Shown piece by piece: positions 10,158 through 21,187 of a stretch of DNA of 64,000 bases (position 1 is the first letter of the stretch; every line of letters begins with the position of its first letter). The stretch is from Oidiodendron maius Zn (taxonomy: Eukaryota > Ascomycota > Leotiomycetes > Myxotrichaceae), in the NCBI GenBank assembly GCA_000827325.1, contig KN832882.1:818689-882688 (forward strand), read 5' to 3'. A program made the translations under genes and the position numbers. A model generated the notes under the pieces. That model did not search any database. It saw only the letters and a program-made list of their open reading frames with translations, and had not been told where the DNA came from.

Positions 10158-11864
10158 ATGCGGAACTTTGTGGCCGCGGCCTTGTGTGTACGATATAAGA
10201 AGCCACTGCTCATCTCCGTTCTGGGATTTGTCGTTGTCGCTGTCCTGTACTCCTGGGTGATTCTCGACTCATCATTCCTTACCTACAGTGGCTCGAAGCT
10301 CCCAAAGCTGTCGGAATGGCTCGGGAGTGGACAGGCCGGCATGGCGGGTGAGAAGAGTGATGGAAAGCTCAGCGCGGATGCGTCCTTCTCTGCCAGACAA
10401 CAGCTGGGCAGCGATATCCAGAGACTCTTCGTTGATTATGAACCGTCGGCTGATGCAGTCAACCAAACCTTCCTGGAGAAATGGCCCACGATGGTCGGAT
10501 TCCAGCTGGATAAGAAGTTCAACTATGATGAAGTCGCCAACGCCAGTACCAACTTCTTCGTGGACGATGAAGCTTCCGAATCATTTAAAAAGCAGCAGCA
10601 GGAACTAATGAACGCGATCCCTTCATGGGCGTCTGTATCGAAAGCATTCTCAGGACGGGGGGTCGTGATCTGTGCCGGGTCATATGACCTATCGAGAATC
10701 TGGCCGAACGTGGCTCTAATGATGCGATCCCTTGGAAGCTCTCTTCCTATTGAAGTATGGACGAAGGATGAAGAGGAATATAGTCGAACTCTACCTATGG
10801 CCAATCAGCTACGCACCGAACTCGGAATGACCATTTCAGTCCACGCTCTCTCTGATTATATGTCTATCGTGTGGGCATTTGTCTCGGTTACCGAAATCTA
10901 CAAGGTCAAGGCCCTATCGCTGCTCCTATCGTCGTTTGAAGAGGCAATTCTCTTCGACTCCGATAGTGTGCCTGTCATGGATCCTGAGGTCCTTTTCGAC
11001 TCTGAGGAGGGGAAATCCGGCCTCATTCAGTGGCCCGTAAGCAGTACCCCGTCCACACCTATATCGTGTGCTAACAGACCCAGGACTTTTGGACCAATTC
11101 TCTCTCAAAAGTAATGCATGATGCGTATGATGTAGACTACAGTTTCACGCGAACATGCGAGAGTGGGCAAGTTATGATCGTGAGTTCATGTGTGCTTCGT
11201 TGAATGAAGCCGAGCTGACCGAACTTAGGATAAGAAAAAGCAATTCGAGCCTCTTGTAATGACATCGTATTTCAACTGGTGGGGGCCAACATTCTTTTAC
11301 AAGCTCATCAACCTTGATGGGATGGGCGCGGGTAAGACCCTCTCTGATTTATCTGCGGGCCAAGACTGATATCTTTGCAGGCGATAAAGACACATTCTGG
11401 GTAGGTTCTGCTGTATATCATCGGGACTATCATGTCGTGGGAAGAGCCCTGGAACTCATCACCGCCAAGAAGCATAATGGATCACTCTGGAAAGAAGCGG
11501 GGGGTGTTTTCAATGGTGCAATGGGCCAGTTTAACCCGATCAACACCAGCGAGATATTCACCATGCATGTAAGTGTATGCCGACGCTAACAAGAGCAGAA
11601 CCATACTGACAAGTCATATAGCTGCATGCGCCGAAGATCAATCTGCAAGCTGCCGAGCTGTATGGCCAATACGACTTACAATTCTTTCTTCCCGAGGAGA
11701 AGCAGAATGTCTCCTATGCCAAGGGCGCTCTCTGGCTCGAAACTCATCTGTGGGAAAACCTTCAGTGGGTAGAGTGCGAATCTGTTCACCGAAATCTGAC
11801 CTCGAACGCTTGCGAAGGAGTCAAGGAGCGCGTTATCTCGCTAAGAGAGGCATTAGGGGAATGA
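10158..11864 (+). CDS. Alpha-mannosyltransferase, GT71 (MNN1/MNN2) type
   Basis: Type II Golgi glycosyltransferase of the MNN family, which adds alpha-linked mannose to N- or O-glycans or to cell-wall mannan. Exons are 10158-11036, 11084-11179, 11229-11331, 11381-11568 and 11622-11864, in frame for 502 aa. A short basic N-terminus is followed by one signal anchor (about 15-35). The family signatures are G-R-G-V-V-I-C-A-G, then P-I-E-V-W, then K-A-L-S-L-L-L-S-S-F-E-E-A-I-L-F-D-S-D-S. The D-S-D at 267-269 is the metal/nucleotide-sugar-binding DxD motif. After it come D-P-E-x-L-F and the I-Q-W-P/D-F-W-T junction, interrupted here by intron 1. An upstream in-frame GTG (10101) is not needed. The exact linkage formed cannot be predicted. 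No obvious tie to its neighbours. Confidence 0.88.
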
Positions 11865-12447
11865 ACGTATTGGGAATCTATGTGAGTGCGAAGGCAAATA
11901 TAAAGATTTGGATCTGTGAACTGACAAAATGCAGAAAAATCGGCTGCGACCTAACGATTAGAATTGGTATTCGACCAGGTAGTGTATAATACGGAAATTA
12001 AATAGTGGAACAATGCAATAGTTTCGCGTGTACTGGTTGGTTTGTAAGTTAGATATTATAGACAAATCCTAATAGTCCTTCATTCGTGATGTAAAGATTT
12101 GCGTGACAACACAAATCCATCTAGCGGCCGACTGTTTTCTGAGTATCGGTTCACATCTCGCGTATGTAATTACCAAGGCAAATTCGGAGTATTGCCTATG
12201 AGATACCTAAGAGACTCTAGCAGTTCTCGATATTTCAGCCCATTTCATCGGGTGTGATAGCTCGCACGCAAAAATCTATATACGGTTATAGCACACGCAT
12301 TCAGCCGCGCTAGGACATGCTTGCACTGGAGCCTATCAGGCTGTAGATTCCACCACCCAATAATAACATCGCTATGATGATTGACACTTTGGTAAAATAG
12401 AAAAATACATATATATAGCCTTCGCCACAATAGTACAAGGCGGGAGA
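11865..12447. other. Intergenic, no gene recognised
   Basis: 583 bp, AT-rich in places, between the mannosyltransferase stop and the DUF3433 relic. No supported coding sequence. Confidence 0.4.
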
Positions 12448-13964
12448 ATGATATGTGGTGTCAGAAAGATAGGAAAAGAGGCGGCTAAGCCCGGCCCTTC
12501 TGTCAAGCAAGCGGAGGAGTACAACTGGAAGTCGTGGAAAATCCGACAAGTCTTCTTGATTCCTCTGATCCTCCTCGCCGCGATTCTGGCAGCAATTCTT
12601 GAGTTATTGGTGCAGTTGACCAAGAAGCCTCTCGATTCTTCTCAACTGCAGACGACATGGTTAAACTGGTATGCGAGTGACACTGATATCGAAGTTGAAG
12701 AGCTTCTTCCACCCACGCTCGCCTTCTTGAATGCGTCGACCTCCATAAGAGGTATTTTAACCTTTGAAAATGTCTCCTCGATCCCCGGGTTCTACTACTT
12801 CCTCTGGATCTACCTCCCGACTATCGTGTTCGTCCTCTATGGTGTGTTGTGGGAGACTATCGATGCGGAAAGCAAGCGCGTGGAGCTCTTTTTACCAGAC
12901 TTCTCGACAAGCTGGCTCACTGGGCAAACACTCAATATTTACTGAATACATTATCTTGCCGCCAATCCTTCCGCCCATACAGGCGCTTCGCTGGAGACAA
13001 TGGCGCGTATTTTTATGCGCGCTCACTTTGCTTCTGATAGGAACTGTCTCACCGATACTGCAGTCACAGCTCTTCAATACGCAAACGACGCTGTCGCAGG
13101 TTAGCTACTTCGACCCTACCGACCCGCTAATCGCTTACAATAGTGATGACTATGGTTTTAAAGCGTCCACGCACTTGGATAGCACGGCAGTCACTGCCGA
13201 GGTTGATGCGCCGATCGTGGGAGTGTTATGGGGACTTGAGAATTGGGGGTTGGGTCAACTTGATATTGATGGACAGTCTGAGAACAATGTGACAGATATG
13301 GGCATCATTCAGAGCAGGGTTTATGTGGACTCCACTCTCTCCAGAGCACAGGAAGGTGTGTTACTTTTAGTAGCCATTACTAGGTCCGCTTTAGCGTAGC
13401 TCCTGCATACAAGAAAGAGTGGAACGAAGGACTTGTACGAGAGTTTTGCTGTACTGGCAAGTCTCGCCGCAGCCCATGACGACTTTCTTCCCACCTTCCT
13501 TCGTTGGCATCCAGATCGTCGAAAATAGTGCGAGAGTCTCTGGGGAACAGGACTATCCACTTGGGTGGAATTTCCTGGAGCTGAGTCTGATCTGCTTTGG
13601 CATTGTAGTATCAATGACTCAGGGCCAAGGATTTACGATTAATGGGGCATATGCGAATCAGTGGACGGCGGCTGCGTTAGTGGTTGCAGTCCTGATGTTC
13701 CTACCGTTTTATCGGCAATATTTCATCTGGCGGTTGCCTATTCTGGGGCAGAATCCGAGCAGCTTAGGCATGACGCTATCTTACATCTATGCCAGTAATC
13801 GTCTGTGTGAGGATCTGATGCCGGTAGCAGAGATGAGCAAGGGAGAGAGGGAGAAGTATCTTCAGAGCCTCGTCGGCCAATATGCATTTGGAAAGGTTGA
13901 GAGTGCAGAGGGACAAGTGGTCGGAATAAAGAGACTGGATGCGCTCTTCTCTCGTGTATACTAA
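12448..13964 (+). pseudogene. DUF3433-type membrane protein, frameshifted
   Basis: Similarity to the fungal DUF3433 membrane-protein family runs through three reading frames. Frame A (from ATG 12448) gives the N-terminal helix after Y-N-W-K-S-W and the second helix ending V-L-Y-G-V-L-W-E-T-I-D-A-E-S-K-R-V-E. The family then expects F-Y-Q, but the frame shifts at a run of five T (12889-12893). Removing one T would restore F-Y-Q-T-S in frame B, which continues to about 13350 (second pair of helices and extracellular part). The family-like C-terminus (F-F-P-P-S-F-V-G, then Q-W-T-A-A-A and P-F-Y-R-Q-Y) resumes in a third frame around 13480-13964. No single intron I can draw joins frames B and C without a stop. 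Either a pseudogene with at least two lesions, or one homopolymer sequencing error plus a missed intron. The function of intact members is unknown. Confidence 0.7.
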
Positions 13965-14436
13965 TTCCGATACAATTTACGGCTCAAAATCTACTATATT
14001 TCTAATAACAAGTACGTACTGTCTTGGCGGGAGATGGACAGTTAGTGCTCCGAGCCAATAACTTGATTAGAGAGCTGACGTTGCAGAAGTAAAGAACAAA
14101 ACTCAACACCCACGCAGCAGACCAATTATAGACGACCTGTCATATTTTAGCGCTATATTATTGTCCCGGGAGCAATCTTTAAGGATGAAGTGGCGCCGCT
14201 TAAGCCTACAGTTGCCCCGTCTCCGACCATGTGTTTGGTGCCGAGCTGTTGGCTCGCTGAATGTGCGGGGCTGAATAGCCGGACCGCGGTTCATCCTCTG
14301 GCCGCTATATATTAAAAGCTGCCTCACTCTTGGAATTTGATGCATATCTACTTCAGCAATATCTAGCTAGCATTGTCTAGAACTCTATTAAATAGCTGAA
14401 GCTCGTACCTTTATCATTGACAAGTGACCTTTTGAA
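13965..14436 (+). promoter_or_regulatory. Upstream region of the epoxide hydrolase with TATA-like element
   Basis: 472 bp without a gene. A TATA-like sequence at 14305-14318 (CTATATATTAAAAG) lies about 120-130 bp upstream of the ATG at 14437, a reasonable spacing for a fungal core promoter. Confidence 0.45.
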
Positions 14437-15542
14437 ATGGCAACCGTCGCATATCCAGAGTACGCGAAACGAGTTACACTTTCTTCGGGGGTGACCTACA
14501 GTTACACCCATATCCCAGCAAAGGATCACAAACCCACCATTCTCTTCATCCATGGCTTCCCTTCTAGCAGCTATGACTGGCGTCATCAGATCAACTATTT
14601 CTCCTCGCTTGGCTATGGGGTGATTGCCCCAGACTTGCTTGGCTATGGTGAGACGGATAGGCCCACAGCCGCGGCTGATTACCGTGGCAAGAAAATGGCA
14701 GGTGAAGTCAACGAGCTTCTTGATCATGCCAATGTCAGCAAAGTTCATGGCGTTGCTCATGACTGGGGCAGCTACTTGCTTGCTCGGCTCAATACCTATT
14801 ACCGTGAGCGTCTATTGAGTTCTGCATTCCTCGCCACCCCATACAGAGTTCCTGGGAAAAGTCTGGATGTGGATGCCATCAATGCAATGACCAAGGAGAA
14901 ACTCGGATTCGAAATGTTGGGATATTGGAAATTCTTCGAAAAGGAGGATGCTGGTGACATTGTGAAAGAACACGTCAGTCTAGATTCTTCTTTTCGCTTA
15001 CCGTTTGAATGCACCGTATAGTCTCTGATACAAGAAAGATTGAATCAATTATCTCGATACTATATCCTGAGAATGGATCTGTCTGGAAAGAGAATATGGC
15101 ACCTCTCGGCGCACTTGAAGCTTTTGCCAAGCGTAACGGAAGGGTACCGCGAGGGAACTATGTCACTGACGAGGCAAGTCCACCTCACAGCTTGCATTCA
15201 AATTCCTTCTCTAAAACTATGAGTCAGGAAGTTGCTATCCATCGCAAAATAATGAAAGATGAATATGGCCCTGCGATGAACTGGTACCGATGCGAAATGC
15301 AGAATTTCAATTTGAAAGACGAGGACGGAGCAGGACTGAATCCAAACTTGGACGGACCAGTCTTGATGGCCGTTGCGAAAGGAGACGTGCTCTCTAACGA
15401 GCTGCTCATTAATGAGATGAAACAATATGCAGTTAATCTGAAGATTGTAGAAATCCAGTCGGGACATTGGATACAGCTAGAAAAAAGGGACGAGGTTAAT
15501 GCTGCTCTCAAGGAGCATTTTGAAGCTGCTGCCAAACTTTGA
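14437..15542 (+). CDS. Alpha/beta-hydrolase, soluble epoxide hydrolase type
   Basis: Predicted cytosolic epoxide hydrolase that converts an epoxide to a vicinal diol through an enzyme-ester intermediate. Exons are 14437-14973, 15039-15173 and 15228-15542 (328 aa). The oxyanion-hole motif H-G-F-P is at 39-42. The nucleophile is Asp109 in H-D-W-G-S, where esterases and lipases have Ser, which points to an epoxide hydrolase or dehalogenase. The catalytic His is H304 in S-G-H-W near the C-terminus. After intron 1 the protein resumes with I-E-S-I-I-S-I-L-Y-P, the usual cap-domain sequence, which fixes the AAAG acceptor at 15038. Intron 2 (15174-15227) starts GCAAGT and ends TCAG; it is a GC-AG intron of 54 bp with no stop, so retention would insert 18 residues. 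The substrate is unknown. Confidence 0.9.
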
Positions 15543-16729
15543 TCCGGCGGGGATAGCAGCTTTGACGGCCATGAGTGTAATTCAAGGTAGATTTTTAAAA
15601 TTGATAGTTTGATCTTAACTTGAGTGAATCAAATTTTTTGTTCCTCTATTTAAATTAGCCGTGTACGTAACATAGAGCTCAATCTCCAAACTACACCATT
15701 GAACCGGCAACGCCTGAAGATGATATTTCTCTACACACTGCATATTGAAGCAAGCCATATCTGAACAACTTTTTGAGGGGAGGTTTTTTATAGTTGCTCA
15801 GGCCCGATGTCTATCTGCAGTTCTATGTCCCTGCCGCCCTCGTATAGCGCCGGGATAATCAAATTGTCAACCAGGACTACATAGTTGTCGTGGGTTCCAG
15901 TCAGGTGCGATGGCTCACTTACTCAGACAAACACTCCAAGGGGTCTATGGAATGGTCCGTTTAAGTCTTTGAAAGGTTATGGGGAATTCACGCCATTGTA
16001 GTCTCCAAAGTCCACCCTTAAAAAGCGAACTTAGACGCACGGCTCCTATCACGAGTCGTAGAACAGTGGCGAAACTAATCCAGGTTAGCGTTGTGTGGAG
16101 GTTGTCAACACTTGGTAGATCTATGTATCGCTTTCCTACTTTAGATATACCTTGTGGTGTTTGCCCAGCAAGCCTTCTAGGTAAACCATTTCAGGCTGTA
16201 ATCCAAAGCTGCATTGGAAATATGGCTTGTAGCGACTTACGATCTAATAGAATTTATATCTCTGTACATCCTACCTCCCTTACCCCATTTTCAAACCTTA
16301 TATTTAGCTTGATCGCTTGTTAGTGTGCTCACAGGCGTGAGGATCGCTATTCCTCCGGTTCTCATCTCTGGTTTGTGGGAAATTCTCGGTCTCGAAATGT
16401 CCCGTTCACGAGCTTCCAACCATCCGGGAGGACGCTACCACAATTAGAAATGGTACCTGCAAGGGCCACTATTATCTTCCTAAATCTGATATGGCTTGAT
16501 GACCAGAGAAAATGGGGTCGTGGACTGGCCGCTCTTCCCCGAGCCGGATTCCAACTTAAGTTTTCTCCGCCAGATGTGCGGGGAAGTGGGAGGAAGCCAG
16601 AAAGCTCCCCGTGCCGGACTCCGCGATGCGTCTGGCAGGGACCAAAAATGGCATATAAGTAACCGAGGAGGAAGTTTTCTGGTTGCTTTGAATATCGAGC
16701 GGGCCATTGACAAGTTGTATTCGCTGAAA
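15543..16729. other. Intergenic, with TATA-like element near its right end
   Basis: About 1.2 kb with no recognisable gene. A TATA-like element (CATATAAG, about 16652-16659) lies roughly 70 bp before the GH28 start. Frames around 15979-16323 and 16362-16781 have no family resemblance. Confidence 0.4.
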
Positions 16730-18177
16730 ATGCTTTCTTCAACACTCTTTGCCTGGTTCTTTGCATCGTCAGTGGGCGCATACTGGCTACCAGAAGACCC
16801 TAACAGTGGGCTACAGAAAACATGCGTGATTCCCAAGAGCAATGGCGATGACTCGCCTGGAATTATGTCTGCGGTAGCAGCTTGCGGGAGTAATTCTCAA
16901 GTCGTCTTTAGCTCAGGCGTGACATACAACCTTGACACACCTCTCCAATTCTCCAATCTCAACAATGTGGAATTTGTGTTTAATGGCAATCTTTCATTGC
17001 CAGACAACGTTACAGCCGTCGAGGCTGTTGTACAAAATACGCATGTCTATCCTGGTCATTGGATCACGGTATCAAGCAGCACCGGAGTCACGTTTACGGG
17101 AAGCAAAGATTCCTCTGGCGGCTGGTTCATCGGCCACGGAGATTTGTGGTGGCCAAACGTAAATGATAGCGATAATGACTACCGCCCGCACTTCTTCTCC
17201 TTTAAAGTTACAAGCCTCCGACTGCGAGGCGTGAAGATCCTGAAGCCAGTTGCTTGGGTCTTTTCCTTGGGAGGTGAAGACGTCTACATGACTGATACAG
17301 TCCTAGATGCGCGATCAGATGATGGATTCGCTTTTAATACAGGTTAGTGTCCTTGCCTTGAGCGAAAATTTGCTACAATCGCTAACATTAGTTTTAGATG
17401 GAATTGACTGCAGCGCCAGCAATGTGGTCATCGATGGCTGGACCTCTTGGAACGGAGACGACGTTATTAACGTAGCCCCTCCAGCGGTTAATGTAACAAT
17501 GCGGAACGTCGTAGCTTACGGCACTCATGGGATTTCTGTTTCCTGCTCCTCTGGGTCTGGAGGAGATTACTTGTTTGAAAACACCATCATCTATAATAGC
17601 CTCATTGGCGCTCGGTTCAAAGGCGTGCTGGGAACGACTTGCAACATGTACAACATTACATGGAGAAATTTCGTTATTGTCAACGTCAGTTATCCAATTC
17701 ATTTCATTGAGAACTATGTCGATCAGGAAGTCGGTCCACCACCCAACGCAAATTTGAGTTTGGCGGCTTACGCCAGTGGGTTTACCTGGGAGAATATAGT
17801 TGGCGCGACTTCGCCTTCTTTGGAGGATGGCAGTTGCATCTCTGATCCCTGCTGGAGTTATACTACAGGTAAGTTTGAACTTAGCTTCCCGCATTACCCG
17901 CGCATGTCAAGCTTGTACCTGACATACTATTCCTAGGCCAATCGCCGGAAAAGGCATTGTACGTTTTATGCAAGGACGCCGATCATTGCAAAGACTTTCA
18001 ATTCGTAAATTTGAATCTGGCAGGAGCGGTAAGTAATTTCATGGCCTAATTCGTTGTCATATTTTGTCTTTAACAAGAATCTAGGATGGAAAGCCTGGCC
18101 AGATGGACTGCACTGGTCTGGAGGGGGTTACTGGGATGGGTCTTACTTGCACTAACGGGACTGTCGTCATGACTTGA
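16730..18177 (+). CDS. Glycoside hydrolase family 28 (polygalacturonase-like), secreted
   Basis: Extracellular pectin-degrading enzyme of the right-handed beta-helix family GH28. Exons are 16730-17342, 17398-17868, 17937-18028 and 18085-18177 (422 aa). ATG at 16730 starts a signal peptide (about 1-17, ending V-G-A-Y). An upstream in-frame ATG at 16496 would bury it and is unlikely. GH28 motifs in order: N-T-D-G-I-D (split by intron 1), N-G-D-D with the catalytic Asp pair, a T-H-G-I-S-V element where the family has G-H-G, and R-F-K-G where the family has R-I-K. The altered T-H-G and R-F-K elements, together with the length, fit the exo-acting or rhamnogalacturonan-related side of the family better than classical endo-polygalacturonases. 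Many N-glycosylation sequons fit secretion. Confidence 0.92.
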
Positions 18178-18485
18178 TATAGACTGATAATATATGCCTT
18201 CACAGTGACCTCCAACGAAAAACTAATTTTCACTGGTCGAAGCCCCAGTGGGAAGCATATTGGCATTTGATAACCCGCAATACACTAAATGTAAATAGCA
18301 TTACTTTGGTACTTGCAAAAAGGACCCAATAAGCATAACATATAACGTAGAAGTGTATTATATTATCTATGCAACGAAATATTCTATTATTATTACAGCA
18401 AAGCCACTCGCGAGCAAGGCATAACGATAATTCAAAAGCATAGGAAATGGGCCTCGTTCGTCTATGGCCCTGTCCATCTCAGGAC
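18178..18485. other. Convergent intergenic spacer
   Basis: 308 bp between the convergent ends of the GH28 gene and the SDR gene; AT-rich, no gene seen. Confidence 0.4.
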
Positions 18486-19358
18486 TTAGAACTCTTTAAG
18501 GCTCGAGATGAGCAGATCATTCTTTAGAATAACTTCCTTCTTAGCGATCAACTCTTCCACATCCCAGTTCGCCCACGCAAAACGCCCGGAGAGAAACTCC
18601 GCTTCTTTAGACGCAGACCATACAATAAACTCCGCAGAGAGTTGAGAATCTGTTGCGGGGATATCGACAACGCCTTCAAATCCGGACTTATGGTACATGG
18701 CAGTTTTAACTGCTCCTGGGTTGACAGAAATAAAACGTGCGACAGACTCAGGCACCTCAGCTGCGAGTAATTCAATCACACGTGCCGCTGCAGTCTTGCT
18801 AGACACGTAGGAAGAGAGGGTGGGCGCACGAGCGGAGTAAGCTGCAAACGTATTCAAGGTAATCACAATTCCCGGCTCCTTGGCCTCAGCTTTCTGAGAG
18901 GCACGATGACGAAGATAGGTTTGGGTGACAAACGCGGTGCCCAAAACATTAATTTCGTAGCCTTTCCACCACTCGTCAAGGTCAGCGGTGACGAAGGTTT
19001 CCGGCTGCGGAAGGTAGCCGGCATTGTTGATGAGAATATCAGGGGAGTCAGTGAGGGAAGCAAATAAATTGGAAACCGAGACCTTGGATGCAACATCGAC
19101 AGTGCGATATGAGACCTTGACACCGGGAAATGATCGAGTAAGTTCGTCGGCCGTCGACTGCAGATTGGACTGTGTCCGGCCAGCTAAGATAATGGCTGCT
19201 ACGCCGGCCTCAGCAAAGCTACGAGCAATTGAAGCACCAATGCCATAGCCACCCCCAGTTATCAACACTGCCTTGCCCTGAAATTCCTGTCGCAGGCGTG
19301 AAGGGGCGAGCCTTGCATAGGGCGCAATGTGTTGAGTCGAGACAATCGAAGACGCCAT
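18486..19358 (-). CDS. Short-chain dehydrogenase/reductase (classical SDR)
   Basis: NAD(P)-dependent oxidoreductase with a Rossmann fold; single exon, 290 aa, start ATG at 19358. The cofactor motif T-G-G-G-Y-G-I-G is at about 34-41, an Arg follows strand 2 (A-G-R-T, which favours NADP), then N-N-A-G-Y, and the catalytic Y-V-S-S-K (Y-x3-K) with an upstream Ser/Thr pair. After the active site, N-P-G-A-V-K-T is the usual substrate-loop start. The N-terminal extension of about 27 residues is slightly long for the class but shows no clear targeting signal. It is divergent from the HD-domain gene across a 658-bp promoter rich in CGG elements. The substrate is unknown. Confidence 0.92.
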   Translation of the reverse strand: MASSIVSTQHIAPYARLAPSRLRQEFQGKAVLITGGGYGIGASIARSFAEAGVAAIILAGRTQSNLQSTADELTRSFPGVKVSYRTVDVASKVSVSNLFASLTDSPDILINNAGYLPQPETFVTADLDEWWKGYEINVLGTAFVTQTYLRHRASQKAEAKEPGIVITLNTFAAYSARAPTLSSYVSSKTAAARVIELLAAEVPESVARFISVNPGAVKTAMYHKSGFEGVVDIPATDSQLSAEFIVWSASKEAEFLSGRFAWANWDVEELIAKKEVILKNDLLISSLKEF

Positions 19359-20016
19359 TTATTTAGGTAAAGAGGATATATGAAGGTAAGTTGTAGATAT
19401 GTGAGAGAATATAGAGAAACTGTTCTTAGGAAGCTCTGATTGATTCACTTTTAAGGAGGTTGAGTTTGAAAAGAGGTATCTTGGCTTCCTCTTTATACTC
19501 CAGACTTTGGAGCAACAAGCTGAATAGCTCGGCATCTAACCGCCCATGATTAGAAACAGTGGCATTGAGCTTACAAATTTTTCATTCAGTACCGCAGAGC
19601 ACCTTGAATTCTCGATGAGTGTTATCGCAGAGTAGGTGCTGTGTACATTGTCACCACCCGAAGTTCGGCTCGGCTCGGCTGAGATATTGTTGCTCCGGAT
19701 GGGACATAGCCTCTCGGGTGGGCACTCGGCTGCGCATTGCACGCATGATTCGTGCGTAACTTCTCCCGCCAACGAAGAGGTATGATACCCTTGTTTCGAA
19801 TGCCGAATGCATACTGAAAGGCTTGATGTTCGATTTGTAATCCGATCTCTTCCTGAGAGCTACATCCGAGCCTTCGGATATGGACTTGTGTTTGCTGGAG
19901 CCATGTGCCATCTACACTTAACTATATAAACTGATCTGTCCGCACCAACTAAAAATGACTATGTTCGTAGCAGTTAACAGCAATAAACTCCACGCCCAAA
20001 CCGAACTGTGCGAACA
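19359..20016. promoter_or_regulatory. Divergent promoter SDR / HD-domain protein with CGG motifs
   Basis: Shared 658-bp upstream region. It holds a triple CGGCT tandem (19666-19680), the 12-mer TCTCGGGTGGGC (19712-19723, also present upstream of the NmrA-like gene at 23628-23639), and an inverted repeat ATCCGA-GCCT-TCGGAT (19864-19879). The last reads as CCG-N6-CGG, the everted half-site layout bound by Zn2Cys6 dimers. A Zn2Cys6 factor is encoded 1.2 kb to the right of this region. Confidence 0.5.
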
Positions 20017-20706
20017 ATGACCTCTATACATCCAAATTCTCGTACCTTTGCCGGCGTCACGCTTATTGATTCCCCGCTAGTGAAGGCTGCTCTCGAATAC
20101 GCCCGGGTTCATAATGATAATATGTCATTTAATCACGTCTATCGCTCCTGGGTCTTCGGGGCAATGATTGCCTCAAAGCTCCCGAAATTTGCGAACGTGG
20201 ACTTAGAAATCCACGCCGTCTCGGCAATCCTCCACGACCTTGCATGGGATTATAAAAGTGTCTTCTCCACGCCAGACAAGAGATTTGAAGTTGACTCCGC
20301 CAATGCAGCTAGAGAATTCATAGATCGCATGGCTCCACAATGGGATTCACGTAAACGCCAGTTAGTTTGGGATGGCATAGCTCTACATACGACTGGGAGC
20401 ATCGCAAGGTACAAGGAACCTGAGGTCGCCCTGTGCCATTTGGGCATCTCTGCTGATTTTATTGGACCTGCATTTCCGGGAGATGTGATTTCAAGGGAAG
20501 ATTTTAACGCAGTCATTCAGGAACTGCCCCGGCTTGATTTCAAGGAAGGGGTTACGCGGATTGTGTGCAACTTATGCATTCACAAGCCCGAAACCACTTA
20601 CGATAGCTTTCCAAGGGATTTTGGAATTCGTTTTGTGAAGGGCTACGAAGTTCCAAGCGAGGTTGATAAGATATTGAAGGCGATTGATGCGACAGCTGAA
20701 GCGTAA
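20017..20706 (+). CDS. HD-domain metal-dependent hydrolase, cyanamide hydratase-like
   Basis: HD-superfamily protein of 229 aa in one exon. ATG at 20017 is used; the frame also opens upstream at a GTG (20008). The metal-binding pattern is visible: H40 in F-N-H-V-Y-R-S-W, then the H73-D74 doublet in S-A-I-L-H-D-L-A-W. A later His in H-T-T-G-S is a plausible further ligand. This spacing and the W-x-F-G segment match fungal proteins related to cyanamide hydratase, many of which have no known substrate. Its neighbours are an SDR (divergent), a Zn2Cys6 factor and an NmrA-like protein, suggesting a small catabolic or detoxifying unit. The reaction cannot be predicted. Confidence 0.82.
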   Translation: MTSIHPNSRTFAGVTLIDSPLVKAALEYARVHNDNMSFNHVYRSWVFGAMIASKLPKFANVDLEIHAVSAILHDLAWDYKSVFSTPDKRFEVDSANAAREFIDRMAPQWDSRKRQLVWDGIALHTTGSIARYKEPEVALCHLGISADFIGPAFPGDVISREDFNAVIQELPRLDFKEGVTRIVCNLCIHKPETTYDSFPRDFGIRFVKGYEVPSEVDKILKAIDATAEA

Positions 20707-21187
20707 TGAAATTCTAGTAATAAGAAGCACTTGAAATCAGCATATATCAATCTCACAATACAACGCAGGCTGGAACTTCAGAGCTGAATGTTGCTTATTT
20801 TTAGTCAATATATTGTGTCTCCGAGTCTGCATTAGGTAACATATACTATTCAGTGTTATTTACTTTATTCAAAGAGTGCCAGATATTCTCGATATCTTAT
20901 GACGCTGAAACTGTGGGAGGCATTTTATAGTCGGGCAATTCCCCACCACGTAGGTTTTCTCCTCATTGCCAATTACTTGGGACAGTATAGATTTTCGAGA
21001 GATTATTCTTGTCTTCTCTTTCGAAAGTTGCCTGGCATTTATTCCTTATCTGTTTACATTTGGCATACTCCATCGGTTTCGTACCGTGGTACACCACCCA
21101 TGGGATTAGTAATCGAATCGGTATTGTTGTAGCCCGACGTGATCTGAACCTCGACCTTCATCCGCCTGGTTGACTCCACGCCTTGAT
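20707..21187. other. Intergenic upstream of Zn2Cys6 factor
   Basis: 481 bp without a gene; upstream region of the regulator starting at 21188. AT-rich at its left end. Confidence 0.4.
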
